Source of the DNA: Flavobacterium sp.
Lineage (GTDB): Bacteria; Bacteroidota; Bacteroidia; Flavobacteriales; Flavobacteriaceae
Assembly (NCBI RefSeq): GCF_017744675.1
Contig: NZ_JAGIAV010000001.1
Location: 1,052,151-1,116,150, forward strand
Length of the DNA stretch: 64,000 bases
Reading direction: 5' to 3'
Below the pieces are notes generated by a model. It did not search any database and had not been told where the DNA came from. It worked only from the letters and a program-made list of their open reading frames with translations. Shown here piece by piece: positions 44,751-55,700 of this stretch; positions within the stretch are counted from its first letter, which is position 1, and the number at the start of each line of letters is the position of its first letter. A program made the translations under genes and the position numbers.

Positions 44751-45974
44751 ATGGAAACTAAAAAAATCAATTTTCTGCAAAGTTACAGCAGTATACTTCT
44801 GCTTCTTGGAGGTATCACCATTGGGAGTATTTTTGGATTAGTTTTTGGAGAAAAAGTTCTAGTTATAAAACCAATTGGAGATATTTTTCTGAATTTGCTT
44901 TTTACAGCAATTATCCCGCTTATCTTCTTTACAATTGGTTCTTCGATTGCAAACTTGGAGCGAACTGAAAAGCTCGGAAAGCTATTTGTTATAATGTTGC
45001 TGGTTTTTCTGTCGACACTTTTAATTTCTGCAATTGTGATGATTTTTGCAGTTTATCTTTTCCCAATTCATCAGGATATTGCCATTACGAAAGTTCCATT
45101 TGAAAACATAGAATCTGGTTCTGTAGGCGATCAAATTGCAAAACTGGTTACGACAAATGATTTCTTCGAATTATTGTCTCGAAAAAGCATGCTGGCACTT
45201 ATTATATTTTCGTTTTTAATTGGTTTTGCCACGTTACAATCTGGTGAAAAAGGTAGTGCTTTTAAGAGTTTTCTTGATTCAGGAAACGAGGTCATGAAAC
45301 AATTGCTAAATATTATTATGAAATTTGCACCAATAGGTTTAGGAGCTTATTTTTCTTATCAGGTTGGTATTTTCGGACCACAATTGTTTGGTGTTTATGC
45401 AAAACCGATGGGGGTTTATTACGCGGCGTGTATCTTTTATTTCTTTACATTTTTCAGTTTATACGCAGTTATTGCTGGAGGGAAACGAGCTTTTAAAGTC
45501 TTTTGGAGCAATAACATCACACCTTCTTTAACAGCAATAGGAACTTGCAGCAGTATCGCAACCATTCCTGCAAATTTGGAAGCAGCACAAAAAATGGGAA
45601 TTCCAGCACATGTGCGGAATCTTGTAATTCCACTTGGTGCTCCACTGCACAAAGATGGTTCGAGTATGTCATCCATCTTAAAAATTACTTTTCTGTTTGC
45701 CATGTTTGGAAAAGATTTCACAGAACCTTCAACCATTCTTTTGGCATTAGGAATTACGGTGATTGTTTCCATTGTAGAAGGCGGAATTCCGAATGGAGGG
45801 TACATTGGAGAAGTTTTAGCCATTACCGTTTATGGTTTTCCAATGGAGCAAGCTTTGCCAGTTGCTATGATTCTAGGAACATTGGTTGACCCGATTGCCA
45901 CTTTGTTAAATGCCAATGGCGATGTGATTTCGTCAATGCTCGTTTCTCGATTTTCGGAGAAAACGAAATGGTAA
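44751..45974 (+). CDS. Dicarboxylate/amino acid:cation symporter
   Basis: 407 residues, about eight helices of the DAACS family (GltP/DctA/SstT type). The family's serine-rich hairpin and helix 7 region appear as GTCSSIATIPANLEAAQKMG (a variant of SSxxTLP) and PLGAPLHKDGSSMSSI; LGTLVDPIATLLNANGD follows near the C-terminus. Imports acidic or neutral amino acids with Na+ or H+. It lies 79 bases before a PLP decarboxylase on the same strand, suggesting uptake of that enzyme's substrate. Confidence 0.9.
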   Translation: METKKINFLQSYSSILLLLGGITIGSIFGLVFGEKVLVIKPIGDIFLNLLFTAIIPLIFFTIGSSIANLERTEKLGKLFVIMLLVFLSTLLISAIVMIFAVYLFPIHQDIAITKVPFENIESGSVGDQIAKLVTTNDFFELLSRKSMLALIIFSFLIGFATLQSGEKGSAFKSFLDSGNEVMKQLLNIIMKFAPIGLGAYFSYQVGIFGPQLFGVYAKPMGVYYAACIFYFFTFFSLYAVIAGGKRAFKVFWSNNITPSLTAIGTCSSIATIPANLEAAQKMGIPAHVRNLVIPLGAPLHKDGSSMSSILKITFLFAMFGKDFTEPSTILLALGITVIVSIVEGGIPNGGYIGEVLAITVYGFPMEQALPVAMILGTLVDPIATLLNANGDVISSMLVSRFSEKTKW

Positions 45975-46053
45975 AAGCCATTTTTTAAACACATTTTTTA
46001 TTAACCTTTTTATATCCGCGCAATCTGCGCAACATAACTAATACAACAAATTT

Positions 46054-47463
46054 ATGAATTCAATACTACAGCAAGATCTCGACGATTTTGAGAATATTTT
46101 AGAAAAAACAAAAAAGCAAGGAGTTGATTTTCTGAATGATATAGAAAATGTTCCAACTTCAAACACGTATACAATTGATCCAAAAACAACTTTAAATGAA
46201 TTAGGATTAGGCTCTATTGATGCTCTAAAAGAATTTAATGAAAGATTGGCTCCTTTAATGGTTTCGTCATCTGGGCCAAGATATTGGGGATTTGTCACAG
46301 GAGGTTCAACTCCGGCATCTATTGTAGGTGATTGGCTTGCATCTGTTTACGATCAAAATACGCAAGCAATAAAAGCACAAGGTGGGGCATCGGCATTAAT
46401 AGAGTTTGAAACAATTAATTTGCTATTACAGCTTTTAGACCTTCCCGATACATTTTTAGGCGGATTTGTTACTGGTGCTACGATGTCAAATTTTACTTCT
46501 TTGGCCGTTGCCAGACAATGGTTTGGAAAACAATTTGGAAAAGATTACGCTAAAAATGGAATTTCAGAAACAGTTAATATTTTAACCGCAACACCGCATT
46601 CTTCTTCTATAAAATGCCTATCGCTTTTAGGAATTGGGAGCCAAAATTATACCGTGGTAAAAACAGTTGAAGGAAATCGTGAAGCTTTAGATATTGTCGA
46701 TTTGGAAGAAAATATTAAGAAATTAGACGGAAAACCTTTTATCTTGATTTCAAGTGCAGGAACTGTAAATACTGCAGATTTTGATGATTTTGAAGCAATT
46801 GTAGCCCTAAAAGAAAAATACAATTTCTGGTGGCATATTGATGGCGCTTTTGGCGGATTTGCAGCCGTTTCGGATAAATACAATCATTTGGTAAAAGGCT
46901 GGGAAGAAGCAGACAGTATTACGATTGACTGCCATAAATGGATGAATGTGCCTTATGAAAGTGCTTTCTTTTTAACTAAAAAAGAACATATTAATCTCCA
47001 GATTGAAACGTTTCAAAATTCTAACGCCCCATATTTAGGAAATGCATTAGAAAATTTCAACTATCTAAATGTACTTCCTGAAAACTCACGCCGTTTGCGT
47101 GCACTGCCAGCTTGGTTTTCGCTTAAAGCGTATGGAAAAGAAGGTTTCAGAGATATTATTGAAAGCAGTATAGCATTGGCTCTACATTTTGGAAATGCTT
47201 TGATAGAGAATGATTTTGAGCTATTAGCGCCAATTCGTTTAAATAATGTTTGCTTTACACTAAAGGGTGAACACAATCAAGAAAAAGTAAGCCAATTTTT
47301 ATCTGCTTTGAACGACACGGGGAAAGTATTTATGACGCCGACAGTGTATCAAAACAAAAAAGGGATCAGAGCTTCTTTTGTAAATTGGCGAACCACAGAA
47401 AATGATGTAAAACTTGTAATTCAAGAAATGCGAGAAGTGCGAGAAGTGCTTTCTAATCTATAA
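46054..47463 (+). CDS. PLP-dependent group II amino acid decarboxylase
   Basis: 469 residues. The Schiff-base lysine is in DCHKWMNVPYESAFFL (about 295), after WWHIDGAFGGFAAVS (Asp that contacts the pyridine nitrogen) and TPHSSSIKCLSLLGIGSQ. This group covers aromatic-L-amino-acid, glutamate and cysteine-sulfinate-like decarboxylases; which one cannot be decided here. Pairing with the amino-acid symporter suggests a catabolic or acid-resistance pair. A perfect hairpin without a strong U-run follows. Confidence 0.88.
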   Translation: MNSILQQDLDDFENILEKTKKQGVDFLNDIENVPTSNTYTIDPKTTLNELGLGSIDALKEFNERLAPLMVSSSGPRYWGFVTGGSTPASIVGDWLASVYDQNTQAIKAQGGASALIEFETINLLLQLLDLPDTFLGGFVTGATMSNFTSLAVARQWFGKQFGKDYAKNGISETVNILTATPHSSSIKCLSLLGIGSQNYTVVKTVEGNREALDIVDLEENIKKLDGKPFILISSAGTVNTADFDDFEAIVALKEKYNFWWHIDGAFGGFAAVSDKYNHLVKGWEEADSITIDCHKWMNVPYESAFFLTKKEHINLQIETFQNSNAPYLGNALENFNYLNVLPENSRRLRALPAWFSLKAYGKEGFRDIIESSIALALHFGNALIENDFELLAPIRLNNVCFTLKGEHNQEKVSQFLSALNDTGKVFMTPTVYQNKKGIRASFVNWRTTENDVKLVIQEMREVREVLSNL

Positions 47464-47821
47464 ATTTTATAAAAGTAGAAGAGCCTGTTTGAAGGAACAG
47501 GCTCTTGACTAACACAAAAAAAAACAAAAACAAGGTTTAAAGAACGAAATTTTTATAGACGGTATCTAAAATGCAATTATTCAGATCAAATCTTTTTATT
47601 AGTTTAACATAACAGAGCATTAAGATTTGATAGCCCAAATATAATATTATTTATAACAAGTCTAAATAAAAATAATAATTATTTTTTAAATGAAATCCTA
47701 TTTTACTGATTAGCAGGAAAAAGAAGAGAAAATAAAAAAGAAAAGCGGTTTGTTTTTAAATAAAACAAACCGCTTTTCTAACTAAAAACTGTCCCGATAG
47801 CTATCGGGAGAGACCGAATAC
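47464..47821. terminator. Gap with two hairpins and one palindrome
   Basis: AAGAGCCTGTT/AACAGGCTCTT (47479-47506) ends the decarboxylase unit but has a poor T-run. AAAAGCGGTTTGTTTT/AAAACAAACCGCTTTT (47741-47777) with a minus-strand U-tail terminates gldA. TCCCGATAGCTATCGGGA (47792-47809) is a perfect 18-base palindrome common in this phylum. Between 47510 and 47735 the DNA is AT-rich and I see nothing in it. Confidence 0.75.
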
Positions 47822-48718
47822 TTATTTCGTAATTTCTCTAAAAACAGCCTCTAGGTTTTTATTTTTCTGATTTAGCTGCAATGTTTTTAATCCGTTTTCG
47901 TTGGCAAAATCAAAAATTGCAGGACGCATATCCTTGTCTGTAACAAAAGTCAGCTCCCATGTCATGTCATGAGTATTTATGTACGAAGAAATATTTTCCA
48001 GTCTAGCCAAAAGCTGTTCTTCTACTTTGTAATCAAACTCAACTTCAATAACTTGCTCTTTATCTGCTGTAACCAAATGGTCTAATTTATTGTCTGCAAC
48101 AATCTGTCCTTTGTCAATAATTATGACACGATCACAAATTGCTTCAACTTCTTGCATAATGTGTGTAGATAAAAAAACAGTTTTATTTTTTCCTGCATTT
48201 TTAATCACATTTCTAATTTCCATTAACTGATTCGGGTCCAGACCAGTAGTGGGTTCGTCCAAAATTAAAACTTCTGGATCATGAAGCAGAGCATTTGCCA
48301 ACCCAACACGCTGGCGGTATCCTTTAGAAAGCTGTCCAATCTTTTTATTGCTTTCTGGTGTCAGTCCTGTCAGTTGGATTACTTCTTCAATTCTTGATTT
48401 TGGAATGTTATAAACATCGGCATTAAATGCCAAATACTCACGAACATACAAATCTAAATACAACGGATTATGCTCTGGCAAATATCCAATCGAACGCTGT
48501 ACCGCTTTGGCCTCCGTCATGACATCGTGACTGTTTACAAGGGCTGAGCCTTCATCTGCCAATAAATATGTGGTCAAAATTTTCATTAAAGTAGATTTTC
48601 CAGCTCCGTTTGGACCTAAAAATCCAACAATTTCTCCTTTCTCAATCGAAAAAGAAATTGAATTTAATGCTTTTTGTGTTCCGTAACTTTTTGATATGTT
48701 GTTTACTACTATCGACAT
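47822..48718 (-). CDS. gldA: Gliding motility ABC transporter ATPase
   Basis: 298 residues. Walker A GPNGAGKSTLMKIL (about 36), signature LSKGYRQRVGLANALL, Walker B VLILDEPTTGLDP and switch STHIMQEVEA. The sequence, including PEHNPLYLDLYVREYLAFNADVY and the C-terminal LQLNQKNKNLEAVFREITK, matches GldA, which with GldF/GldG forms an ABC transporter required for gliding in F. johnsoniae. gldF/gldG are not in this window. Confidence 0.93.
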   Translation of the reverse strand: MSIVVNNISKSYGTQKALNSISFSIEKGEIVGFLGPNGAGKSTLMKILTTYLLADEGSALVNSHDVMTEAKAVQRSIGYLPEHNPLYLDLYVREYLAFNADVYNIPKSRIEEVIQLTGLTPESNKKIGQLSKGYRQRVGLANALLHDPEVLILDEPTTGLDPNQLMEIRNVIKNAGKNKTVFLSTHIMQEVEAICDRVIIIDKGQIVADNKLDHLVTADKEQVIEVEFDYKVEEQLLARLENISSYINTHDMTWELTFVTDKDMRPAIFDFANENGLKTLQLNQKNKNLEAVFREITK

Positions 48719-48865
48719 AGATTTTTTATTTGGTACAAAAGTAATTAGAAATACTGTCGATTGCTACATTTTGGCTTTTAAAGTATCTCTTAAAAAAAAT
48801 ATAAAAACCTTAATTCACGGCACTGTTGTTGTTAAGGGAAACATAAATTTTAAATAAAAGCCCAA

Positions 48866-49444
48866 ATGAAAAAAATGTTAGTGGTAGCTGCTTTAGCTAT
48901 CTGCAGTTTTGCAAACGCACAAAAAGGAACAGTATTAGTAGGTGGAAACATTGGTTATTCTTCTGAAACAAGAGATTATGGTAATGCTGAAAGAAAATCA
49001 AACGAATTTTCTTTTTCTCCAAAAGTAGGTTACCAATTTCACGAAAACTGGACTGTTGGAGGTGAATTTACTGTTGCTTCTTCAAAAGACGATCAAGGAG
49101 TAAACGAATACAAAACAAACAGTTTCAAAGCTGGTGCATTTGTACGTTATACAAAACCATTGAGCCAAACTTTTGCTGTATTCGCAGATTTAGGAGCTGG
49201 TTTTCAAAATCAAACAGACAAAAGCTATATTGGAGCAAACTATGCAAAATCTAAAGCAGACGGAATGTACATTGGTGTAACTCCAGCGCTTTTCATCAAC
49301 ATGCAAAAAGGTTTTGGTCTTAACTTCAGTATTGGAGGTTTAGGATACGAAACTTTAAACTATGACAATAACGGACCAGATGTTAGCAATTTCTACTTCA
49401 ACTTTGGTAAAACATTAAACATCGGAATCTCTAAAAACTTCTAA
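48866..49444 (+). CDS. Outer-membrane beta-barrel protein (porin-like)
   Basis: 192 residues: signal peptide MKKMLVVAALAICSFANAQ, then an eight-stranded-type barrel with alternating residues (GTVLVGGNIGYSSETRDYG, FSFSPKVGYQFHENWTVGGE, FVRYTKPLSQTFAVFADLGA) ending with a C-terminal strand that closes in Phe (NIGISKNF). Function unknown; it resembles the OmpA/OmpX-like small barrels. A strong terminator follows directly. Confidence 0.88.
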   Translation: MKKMLVVAALAICSFANAQKGTVLVGGNIGYSSETRDYGNAERKSNEFSFSPKVGYQFHENWTVGGEFTVASSKDDQGVNEYKTNSFKAGAFVRYTKPLSQTFAVFADLGAGFQNQTDKSYIGANYAKSKADGMYIGVTPALFINMQKGFGLNFSIGGLGYETLNYDNNGPDVSNFYFNFGKTLNIGISKNF

Positions 49445-49470
49445 TCTTAGTTTTTATATTCAATTTCAGA

Positions 49471-49498
49471 AAGCGCTCCAATTGGAGCGCTTTTTTTG
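49471..49498 (+). terminator. Terminator after the beta-barrel gene
   Basis: Perfect arms AAGCGCTCCAA and TTGGAGCGCTT and seven T. The following 200 bases up to 49709 are AT-rich with no further signal that I can support. Confidence 0.9.
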
Positions 49499-49709
49499 TG
49501 CTTTAATTTTTTTAATCTGATTTTAAAGTATTTTAATTAATAGAATTTCCTTCTTCTTTATAAATCTAATTTAGGTGGTTTATTCTTTTGTTTAAAAAAA
49601 ATTAACAAGTTAATTTTTATATTTTTCTTTTTTGTTTCCGAATAATGTATTAAAATTGTAAGAAATTTACTTTAAAAAGTAAAGTTTACTAACCAATATC
49701 GATGTGGCA

Positions 49710-52652
49710 ATGAGAAGAATAATTACTTTGTTGATTTGTATTTTAGTTTTAAGTTTTCACTTCTCCGTTCGTGGCCAATCGCCAGGAGGAATTTCAGGAG
49801 CTCAAGTATGGTTCAAATCAAATCGTCTTTCAAATGGTAATTTTGGATGGCAAGATTACAGTGGAGACGGTTCTAAGTTAAACAACTGGAATACCAATAC
49901 TGAATATACTAATGCAGGGCGCTACTTCAATTTCAATCCATCATTATATTTAGATGGTGGCAGCCGTCAGTTTTTTTTAAATAATACCAATTTATCGCAA
50001 GGAACTATAATCGGGCTATTTGGCCATTCAGGTACCTATTTTAATTATGAAAATATATTGTTTGGGATTACTGGGCGTCCAAATGAGGGTGCTTTAGTTA
50101 GTAATGATAAAATTGTCAATAGCAAAGAAAGAGATGCTGAAATTTTAGATTATGGCAGCAGTGTTGGTGAAGATTTGTATCGCAAGCAAGATAATAGCGA
50201 AGGAATTGATGCAAAGTATCGAGAACGTTCCTTAAAAATAGTTTCCTATTACCAATATCAACAGCCTAACAGTTCAGTTTGGGGAGAAGATCAAAAAGCT
50301 AATCTTACTCTAGGATATGGCTATTTAAATACGGCTAATGGTCTGTCAACTTATTCAATGACCAACTTTGCTAATAATTTTTATGGGTACGTTCCTGAAT
50401 TGTTAGTATACAGTAGAGTCCTGACCCCTCTTGAACGCAGAAAAGCCGAAACGTATCTTGCAATAAAATATGGAGTCAGCCTGGGTAATTCGTACATCGC
50501 AAGTGATGATAAATTAATATGGGACTGGAATGCAAATGCAAAATACAATAATCGCATTACCGGAATAATGCGTGATGATGTTAGTGGTTTAAATCAGCCA
50601 TTTTCAACGACAAGTTATGAAGAAACACCGTATCATTCGGATGCATACGATTCTTACTACGATACCAACTATAGAGATCAGTCATCCCGTTACCGATTAT
50701 TGGTTATGGGACAATTTCCAGGAAACGATCTCCTAGATAAAAACGCAACTTTATGGGGCGACGACAATGGCGCTTTAGCTACTCAAAATAGTGGTGGTAT
50801 TGCTGGAATAAAACGAATGCAGCGAACGTGGAAACTAGTTACGAATGTATCTCCTCCGACAGCAGAACAAAAAATGTTGCTTTTTAATACTACAGGATTG
50901 GATGTAGACTCAGAATTTGGCAGAAGCACTTTTACAAATAGAACAGCCTCTACTGTAGGAACAAGTGTTACCAAAATTCCTTTGCAAGGCAAGAACGGAT
51001 ATTTAGAATTTAAATCAATACCGGTTGGAACTGAAATTCAAGTGAAATTTGGAGATCAAAGCGGTGTGGCGGGTACATCTGATTACGGAATAAAAATAGA
51101 CGCGACAGGAGCTACTTACATTTTAGAAAACACAAAGAAGCCAGAATATTGGAGAACCATGTCTGCTACTATTCACACTCTAAGCATCGAGAAAAAAGAA
51201 AATGAGATATACATAAACATTTATAATCCTGACGGAACGAAAGATCTTGCAACAAAAAAACTGACCATTGCACCGGCAGATATGGATAAAGCCTTTTATG
51301 GAGTTGTTGCATTACAGAAAAAAAATGCAGATGTATCCTTAACAGTAGCCCACGGTGGTTTTGTTCCTACAGGCTCAAGAGTAGAGCTCTCATTTGATGC
51401 ATCAAGAGCAGCAGAATTCGCCAATAATACAGACAGAAGCTTTTTAATCATTGACCGTTCGGGTACAGGAGAATTTGCTGTTGAAAATGTCGAATACTAT
51501 CCGGTAAGTGACATTGACAATACCAGAAAAAAAATCATTTTCAATAATGTAATCTGGGATACAGATGGCAATGGCAAAGATGTATTTTCTTTTGGATATA
51601 AAGATGCGACCGTGAAACTTATTGCTCTCGAAGAAGGAGTTGCACCAACTTGTAAAGATGAGGTTTTGCAGCAGAATGGAAAAATTAAAATTGAAGTAAA
51701 AGAAGGACTTCCTGGCTACAAATATACACTTACTAAAACGGCAAGTTCTACAGTTTTGCAAACGGGAACTTTCTATGATTCTAAAAAAGAAATCGAAAAC
51801 TTAGAAGCAGGAGATTATAACCTTACTTTAGAAATGCTAGGCACCAATTTCCAAAAAACAGGAGCTCCCTTGGCAGCAGTTACTTCAGGTACAGCGCTTC
51901 CAGCAGGAACTAATGGAAGTTTGGTATGGGCAGTAACAGATTTTGTTTCAGATAAATATGTCGGGTTTATTAGTCAAAAAACAGTAAATACAGCCTTGCT
52001 TAATTATGGCGTTGTCATCAAGCAAGATCAATTGTATTTCTGGAATAAAGGAACAATGTCGGCGGCCCTAGCATCCTTAACAAAAGGGAGCCAGATAAAA
52101 TTGGATTTACAAGGAAATGTTTTTAGTTGCTCTGTTGATGGCAAAAACGTAGGCAGTCAAGTTGTTAATGCTCCAGATACTGGAATTGCATATTATGCAT
52201 TTGTGGCTTTAGACGGAGCAAATAATGGCATTTACAATCTAGTTAGTACCGGTTTTGTAATCAGTCCTACTAAATTAACATGGGGAACAGCTGGTTATCT
52301 AACTATTGCAGAAGGTGACGGAACTACAAGTAAAGTAGTGCAGCAAATAACACTTACAGCACCAGAATGCAAAGAAATAGTGCCGCCAACACCAGAAGTA
52401 ACAGATAATCTTATAGTTGCTCCAATTCCTTCAAAAGTAGGAGCAAGTTTTACAATCAATGTAAAATTAAATGAACCTTCAGAAGTGATGGTTTTAATAT
52501 TTAATACTTCAGGAACATTGATTACACAGCTGAGAAATCCCGAATACCAAAAGACAAGCACTTTTACGACAAGCCTTCCTGCAGCAGGGGTTTACATCAT
52601 AAAGGTGCTTACAACAGCGGGAGAATTTTCTAAATCGATAATTATCAACTAG
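49710..52652 (+). CDS. T9SS-secreted surface protein (DUF8202-like, type A sorting domain)
   Basis: 980 residues starting MRRIITLLICILVLSFHFSV with cleavage after VRGQ; a GTG two codons earlier is also possible. The N-terminal 250 residues resemble DUF8202 (GISGAQVWFKSNRLSNG, VPELLVYSRVLTPLERRKAE, TYLAIKYGVSLGNSY). The middle has concanavalin/Ig-like repeats. The last 80 residues (from NLIVAPIPSKVGASFTINVK to the end SKSIIIN) are a type A T9SS sorting domain, so the protein goes to the cell surface through the gliding-linked secretion system. It is 62 bases before the giant RHS gene on the same strand. Confidence 0.87.
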   Translation: MRRIITLLICILVLSFHFSVRGQSPGGISGAQVWFKSNRLSNGNFGWQDYSGDGSKLNNWNTNTEYTNAGRYFNFNPSLYLDGGSRQFFLNNTNLSQGTIIGLFGHSGTYFNYENILFGITGRPNEGALVSNDKIVNSKERDAEILDYGSSVGEDLYRKQDNSEGIDAKYRERSLKIVSYYQYQQPNSSVWGEDQKANLTLGYGYLNTANGLSTYSMTNFANNFYGYVPELLVYSRVLTPLERRKAETYLAIKYGVSLGNSYIASDDKLIWDWNANAKYNNRITGIMRDDVSGLNQPFSTTSYEETPYHSDAYDSYYDTNYRDQSSRYRLLVMGQFPGNDLLDKNATLWGDDNGALATQNSGGIAGIKRMQRTWKLVTNVSPPTAEQKMLLFNTTGLDVDSEFGRSTFTNRTASTVGTSVTKIPLQGKNGYLEFKSIPVGTEIQVKFGDQSGVAGTSDYGIKIDATGATYILENTKKPEYWRTMSATIHTLSIEKKENEIYINIYNPDGTKDLATKKLTIAPADMDKAFYGVVALQKKNADVSLTVAHGGFVPTGSRVELSFDASRAAEFANNTDRSFLIIDRSGTGEFAVENVEYYPVSDIDNTRKKIIFNNVIWDTDGNGKDVFSFGYKDATVKLIALEEGVAPTCKDEVLQQNGKIKIEVKEGLPGYKYTLTKTASSTVLQTGTFYDSKKEIENLEAGDYNLTLEMLGTNFQKTGAPLAAVTSGTALPAGTNGSLVWAVTDFVSDKYVGFISQKTVNTALLNYGVVIKQDQLYFWNKGTMSAALASLTKGSQIKLDLQGNVFSCSVDGKNVGSQVVNAPDTGIAYYAFVALDGANNGIYNLVSTGFVISPTKLTWGTAGYLTIAEGDGTTSKVVQQITLTAPECKEIVPPTPEVTDNLIVAPIPSKVGASFTINVKLNEPSEVMVLIFNTSGTLITQLRNPEYQKTSTFTTSLPAAGVYIIKVLTTAGEFSKSIIIN

Positions 52653-52714
52653 AGTTTTGCTGTTTAGTGAAAATTCAACAATAATAAGTAATCCATACCA
52701 ATTTTAGGAAAACC

Positions 52715-55700
52715 ATGGAAAAGAAGAAAAATTTCAAATTAGCAATTCAAAGAGTTACAGCAAGTATTTTGGCTGTTCTAATTTTTGGACAAACTGCTTT
52801 TGCTTATAATTTTAAATCGGAGAGCAAAATTGTGAATAATGTTACTCCAACTTCTGTTTTAAATACTGAAGGTAATAGCTTAAAAACTATTAAAACCAAA
52901 AAAAATAACGAAGAATCGCACGTAGAAAGAGTGGGTGCATCCAATCAAATTATCATTAGCGCAGTAGAAAAAGAAGGTACTATTGGGGCATATGGCGGGA
53001 AATTATTAGATAATCCAGCAGATAATTTATTTCATTTTGAAATTAAGCAAAATATTGCACCTAGCGACAGAGTAAAACTAGTTTATGAACTGCAAGGCGT
53101 TGCGGATCATCAGGGGGTAGCTATCAGTGTAAACGATGAATTTTCTAGCGGAGGAACTTGGGTGCAACAAAGCGATCAATGGAGCAAACAGGAACAATAC
53201 ATAAATGCAGCTAGTTTAGGCAGAGGTGAAAATACGCTTCAGTTTTCGCTTCCAGAAAATGCAACCTATGGATATCAGGTTCGTAATTTGTCTTTAATAA
53301 TAGAAAAAAGCAAATCGGGCTCTTTAAGAATGGACAATTTAAAAGGACTGAATTACAAAGGAGAAGGTTATGTTAGTGGTTTTGTTCAGGGATTACCAGC
53401 AGATAGCCAAATTACAGTTGAAGGAAAAACAATTTCACATTACAATGGCTTTTTTGAAACAATACTGCCTGCAGGAAATAATTCAAAAGCAACGGTAAAG
53501 ATCCATTCGAAAGGGCAAATATTAGAAAAGACAATCGCTTTAGAAATCATAAATAATGTTTACAAAGAACCTTTAACAGCGGTTTTTGCAGGACAGTCAA
53601 AAGCATTTATAAAAGGCCAAAAAATGGCATTGAGTGTAGGAGCGGCAAGTTTAGAGGTAAATGCTTCGGCTTTGTTGCAAAATAAGACTTTAAGCATAAC
53701 TCCGTTACGAGCGATCGATTTGCCGGCATTAGATCCGACAATGACAAACCTTACATTAGGAAATGGATATCGTTTTCTGCCACATGGCGAACATTTTGCT
53801 GAAGGAGCATTGGTAAAATTAGGATATAAGAAAGAATTACTGCCTCAGGGATATACTGAAGAAGACATTAGAACTTTTTACTTTGATAAAAGCACAGGAC
53901 ATTGGGAAGCCTTAGAACGTGATAGTCTTGATGTTGCAAACCAAGTAATCATTTCAAAAACCACCCATTTTACCGATATGATCAATGGTGTTATCAAAAC
54001 ACCAGAATCTCCAGATACGCAGGGTTTTGCAGCTACAATGATGAACGATATCAAGGCAGCAGATCCGACAGCAGCAATTCAGGCTATACAGCCACCAACT
54101 GCAAATCAACACGGGACAGCAGATTTAAGGTATAGCATTGAAGTGCCCCCTGCGCGTAACGGTATGCAGCCCAGTATTTCTATTAATTATAATAGTGATG
54201 TTAGCAACGGCTGGCTTGGAGAAGGTTGGAGTATGCAATTGCAAACCATCAGTGTAGACACACGCTGGGGAGTGCCACGTTATAGTACAACACAGGAAAC
54301 AGAAACCTATACTATGGGTGGAACAATGCTCGCTGTGATGGAAAACCAAAAACCTATAGTAGCCCATCGTGGAGAAAAAATAGCCCGTAAGTCGGGCGAC
54401 GTTCAGTTTTATCCAAGAACAGAAGGAAGTTTTAGTAAAATAATCAGAAAAGGTAGCGATCCTAAAAATTATATATGGGAAGTAACCGATAAAAATGGAA
54501 CCAGATACCAGTATCAACAAACCCTTAAAGGAGACAATGGCAATATAGCACAATGGTACTTAACAAGTATAACAGAATTGCATGGGGATTACATTAAATA
54601 TAATTATACTTCTACAAACGAAACAGTAGGCGGCGGCATCACAGCAAAAGCTGTATATCTGTCACAAATAGAATACGGAAATAAAGACGACAATGCACAC
54701 AGTACAATTGCCTTTACAAGCGCGGGTGAGAAAACAGTAAAAACTAGCAGCGGACGTTACGGTTTCCTGACTTCTGAACAGAAATTGTTGACTAAAGTAA
54801 CGGTAAACCATTTGGGGAAAACACTTCGCAGTTACGATTTTGTCTATAAGGCAGGTGATGGAGCTTTTAAGAAAACGCTATTAGAAAAAGTAGTGCAGAA
54901 CGATGCGGCTGGATCAAAATTCAATGAACATATTTTTGATTATTATGATGATGTGAAAGCTTCGGAAGGATATGTACCTTTTAAAGCAAAAGAAGATTGG
55001 AATACAGGAGCAGATAATGTAACAGGAAACGCTGTAATAACAAAAGCCGATATTAGTAAAGACGGTATTATTTTCAATGATAAAATATCAGCCTTAGGCG
55101 GTGGAGTTTCTACTTCGGGTGGATTCTCTCTCTATGTAGGAGTTGGGCCTAATGACGGAGGTATAAATTCAACAAGCAACACTGCAGGTGCAAATTTTTC
55201 ATATTCCTCTTCAGAGTCAAAAGGGTTTTTGGCTTTGGTTGATATTAACGGAGATGGTTTGGTAGATAAAGTTTTTAGAGAATCAGGAAAAATTTATTAC
55301 AGGCCAAATCTTGGAGATAAAACTTTTGGCGATCGTTATCAAATAAACGGGATTTCGGCAATTTTGATGAATAAAACGGTGTCGACTAGTTTCGGTGCTG
55401 AAACTAAACCTGGATTCGGTAATATGATAGTGACCTTAGGAACCAGTTATGAAAATAGCAAAAGTACCACAAGTACATATTTTCAGGATATAAATAACGA
55501 TGGTCTGGTCGATTTAGTTCGTGATGGGGTGGTTTATTTTAATCATATCGTTAATCTGAACGGAAATGCCATTCCTACCTTTACCACTTCAAGTTCTGAC
55601 ACTGCCAGTCCAATGAAAGGGAATGGTACTATAGATAAAACGGTTACGGCAGTTGATCCTGCCGAGCAGGCAGAAGCCATTGCAAATTCACCATTGCAGG

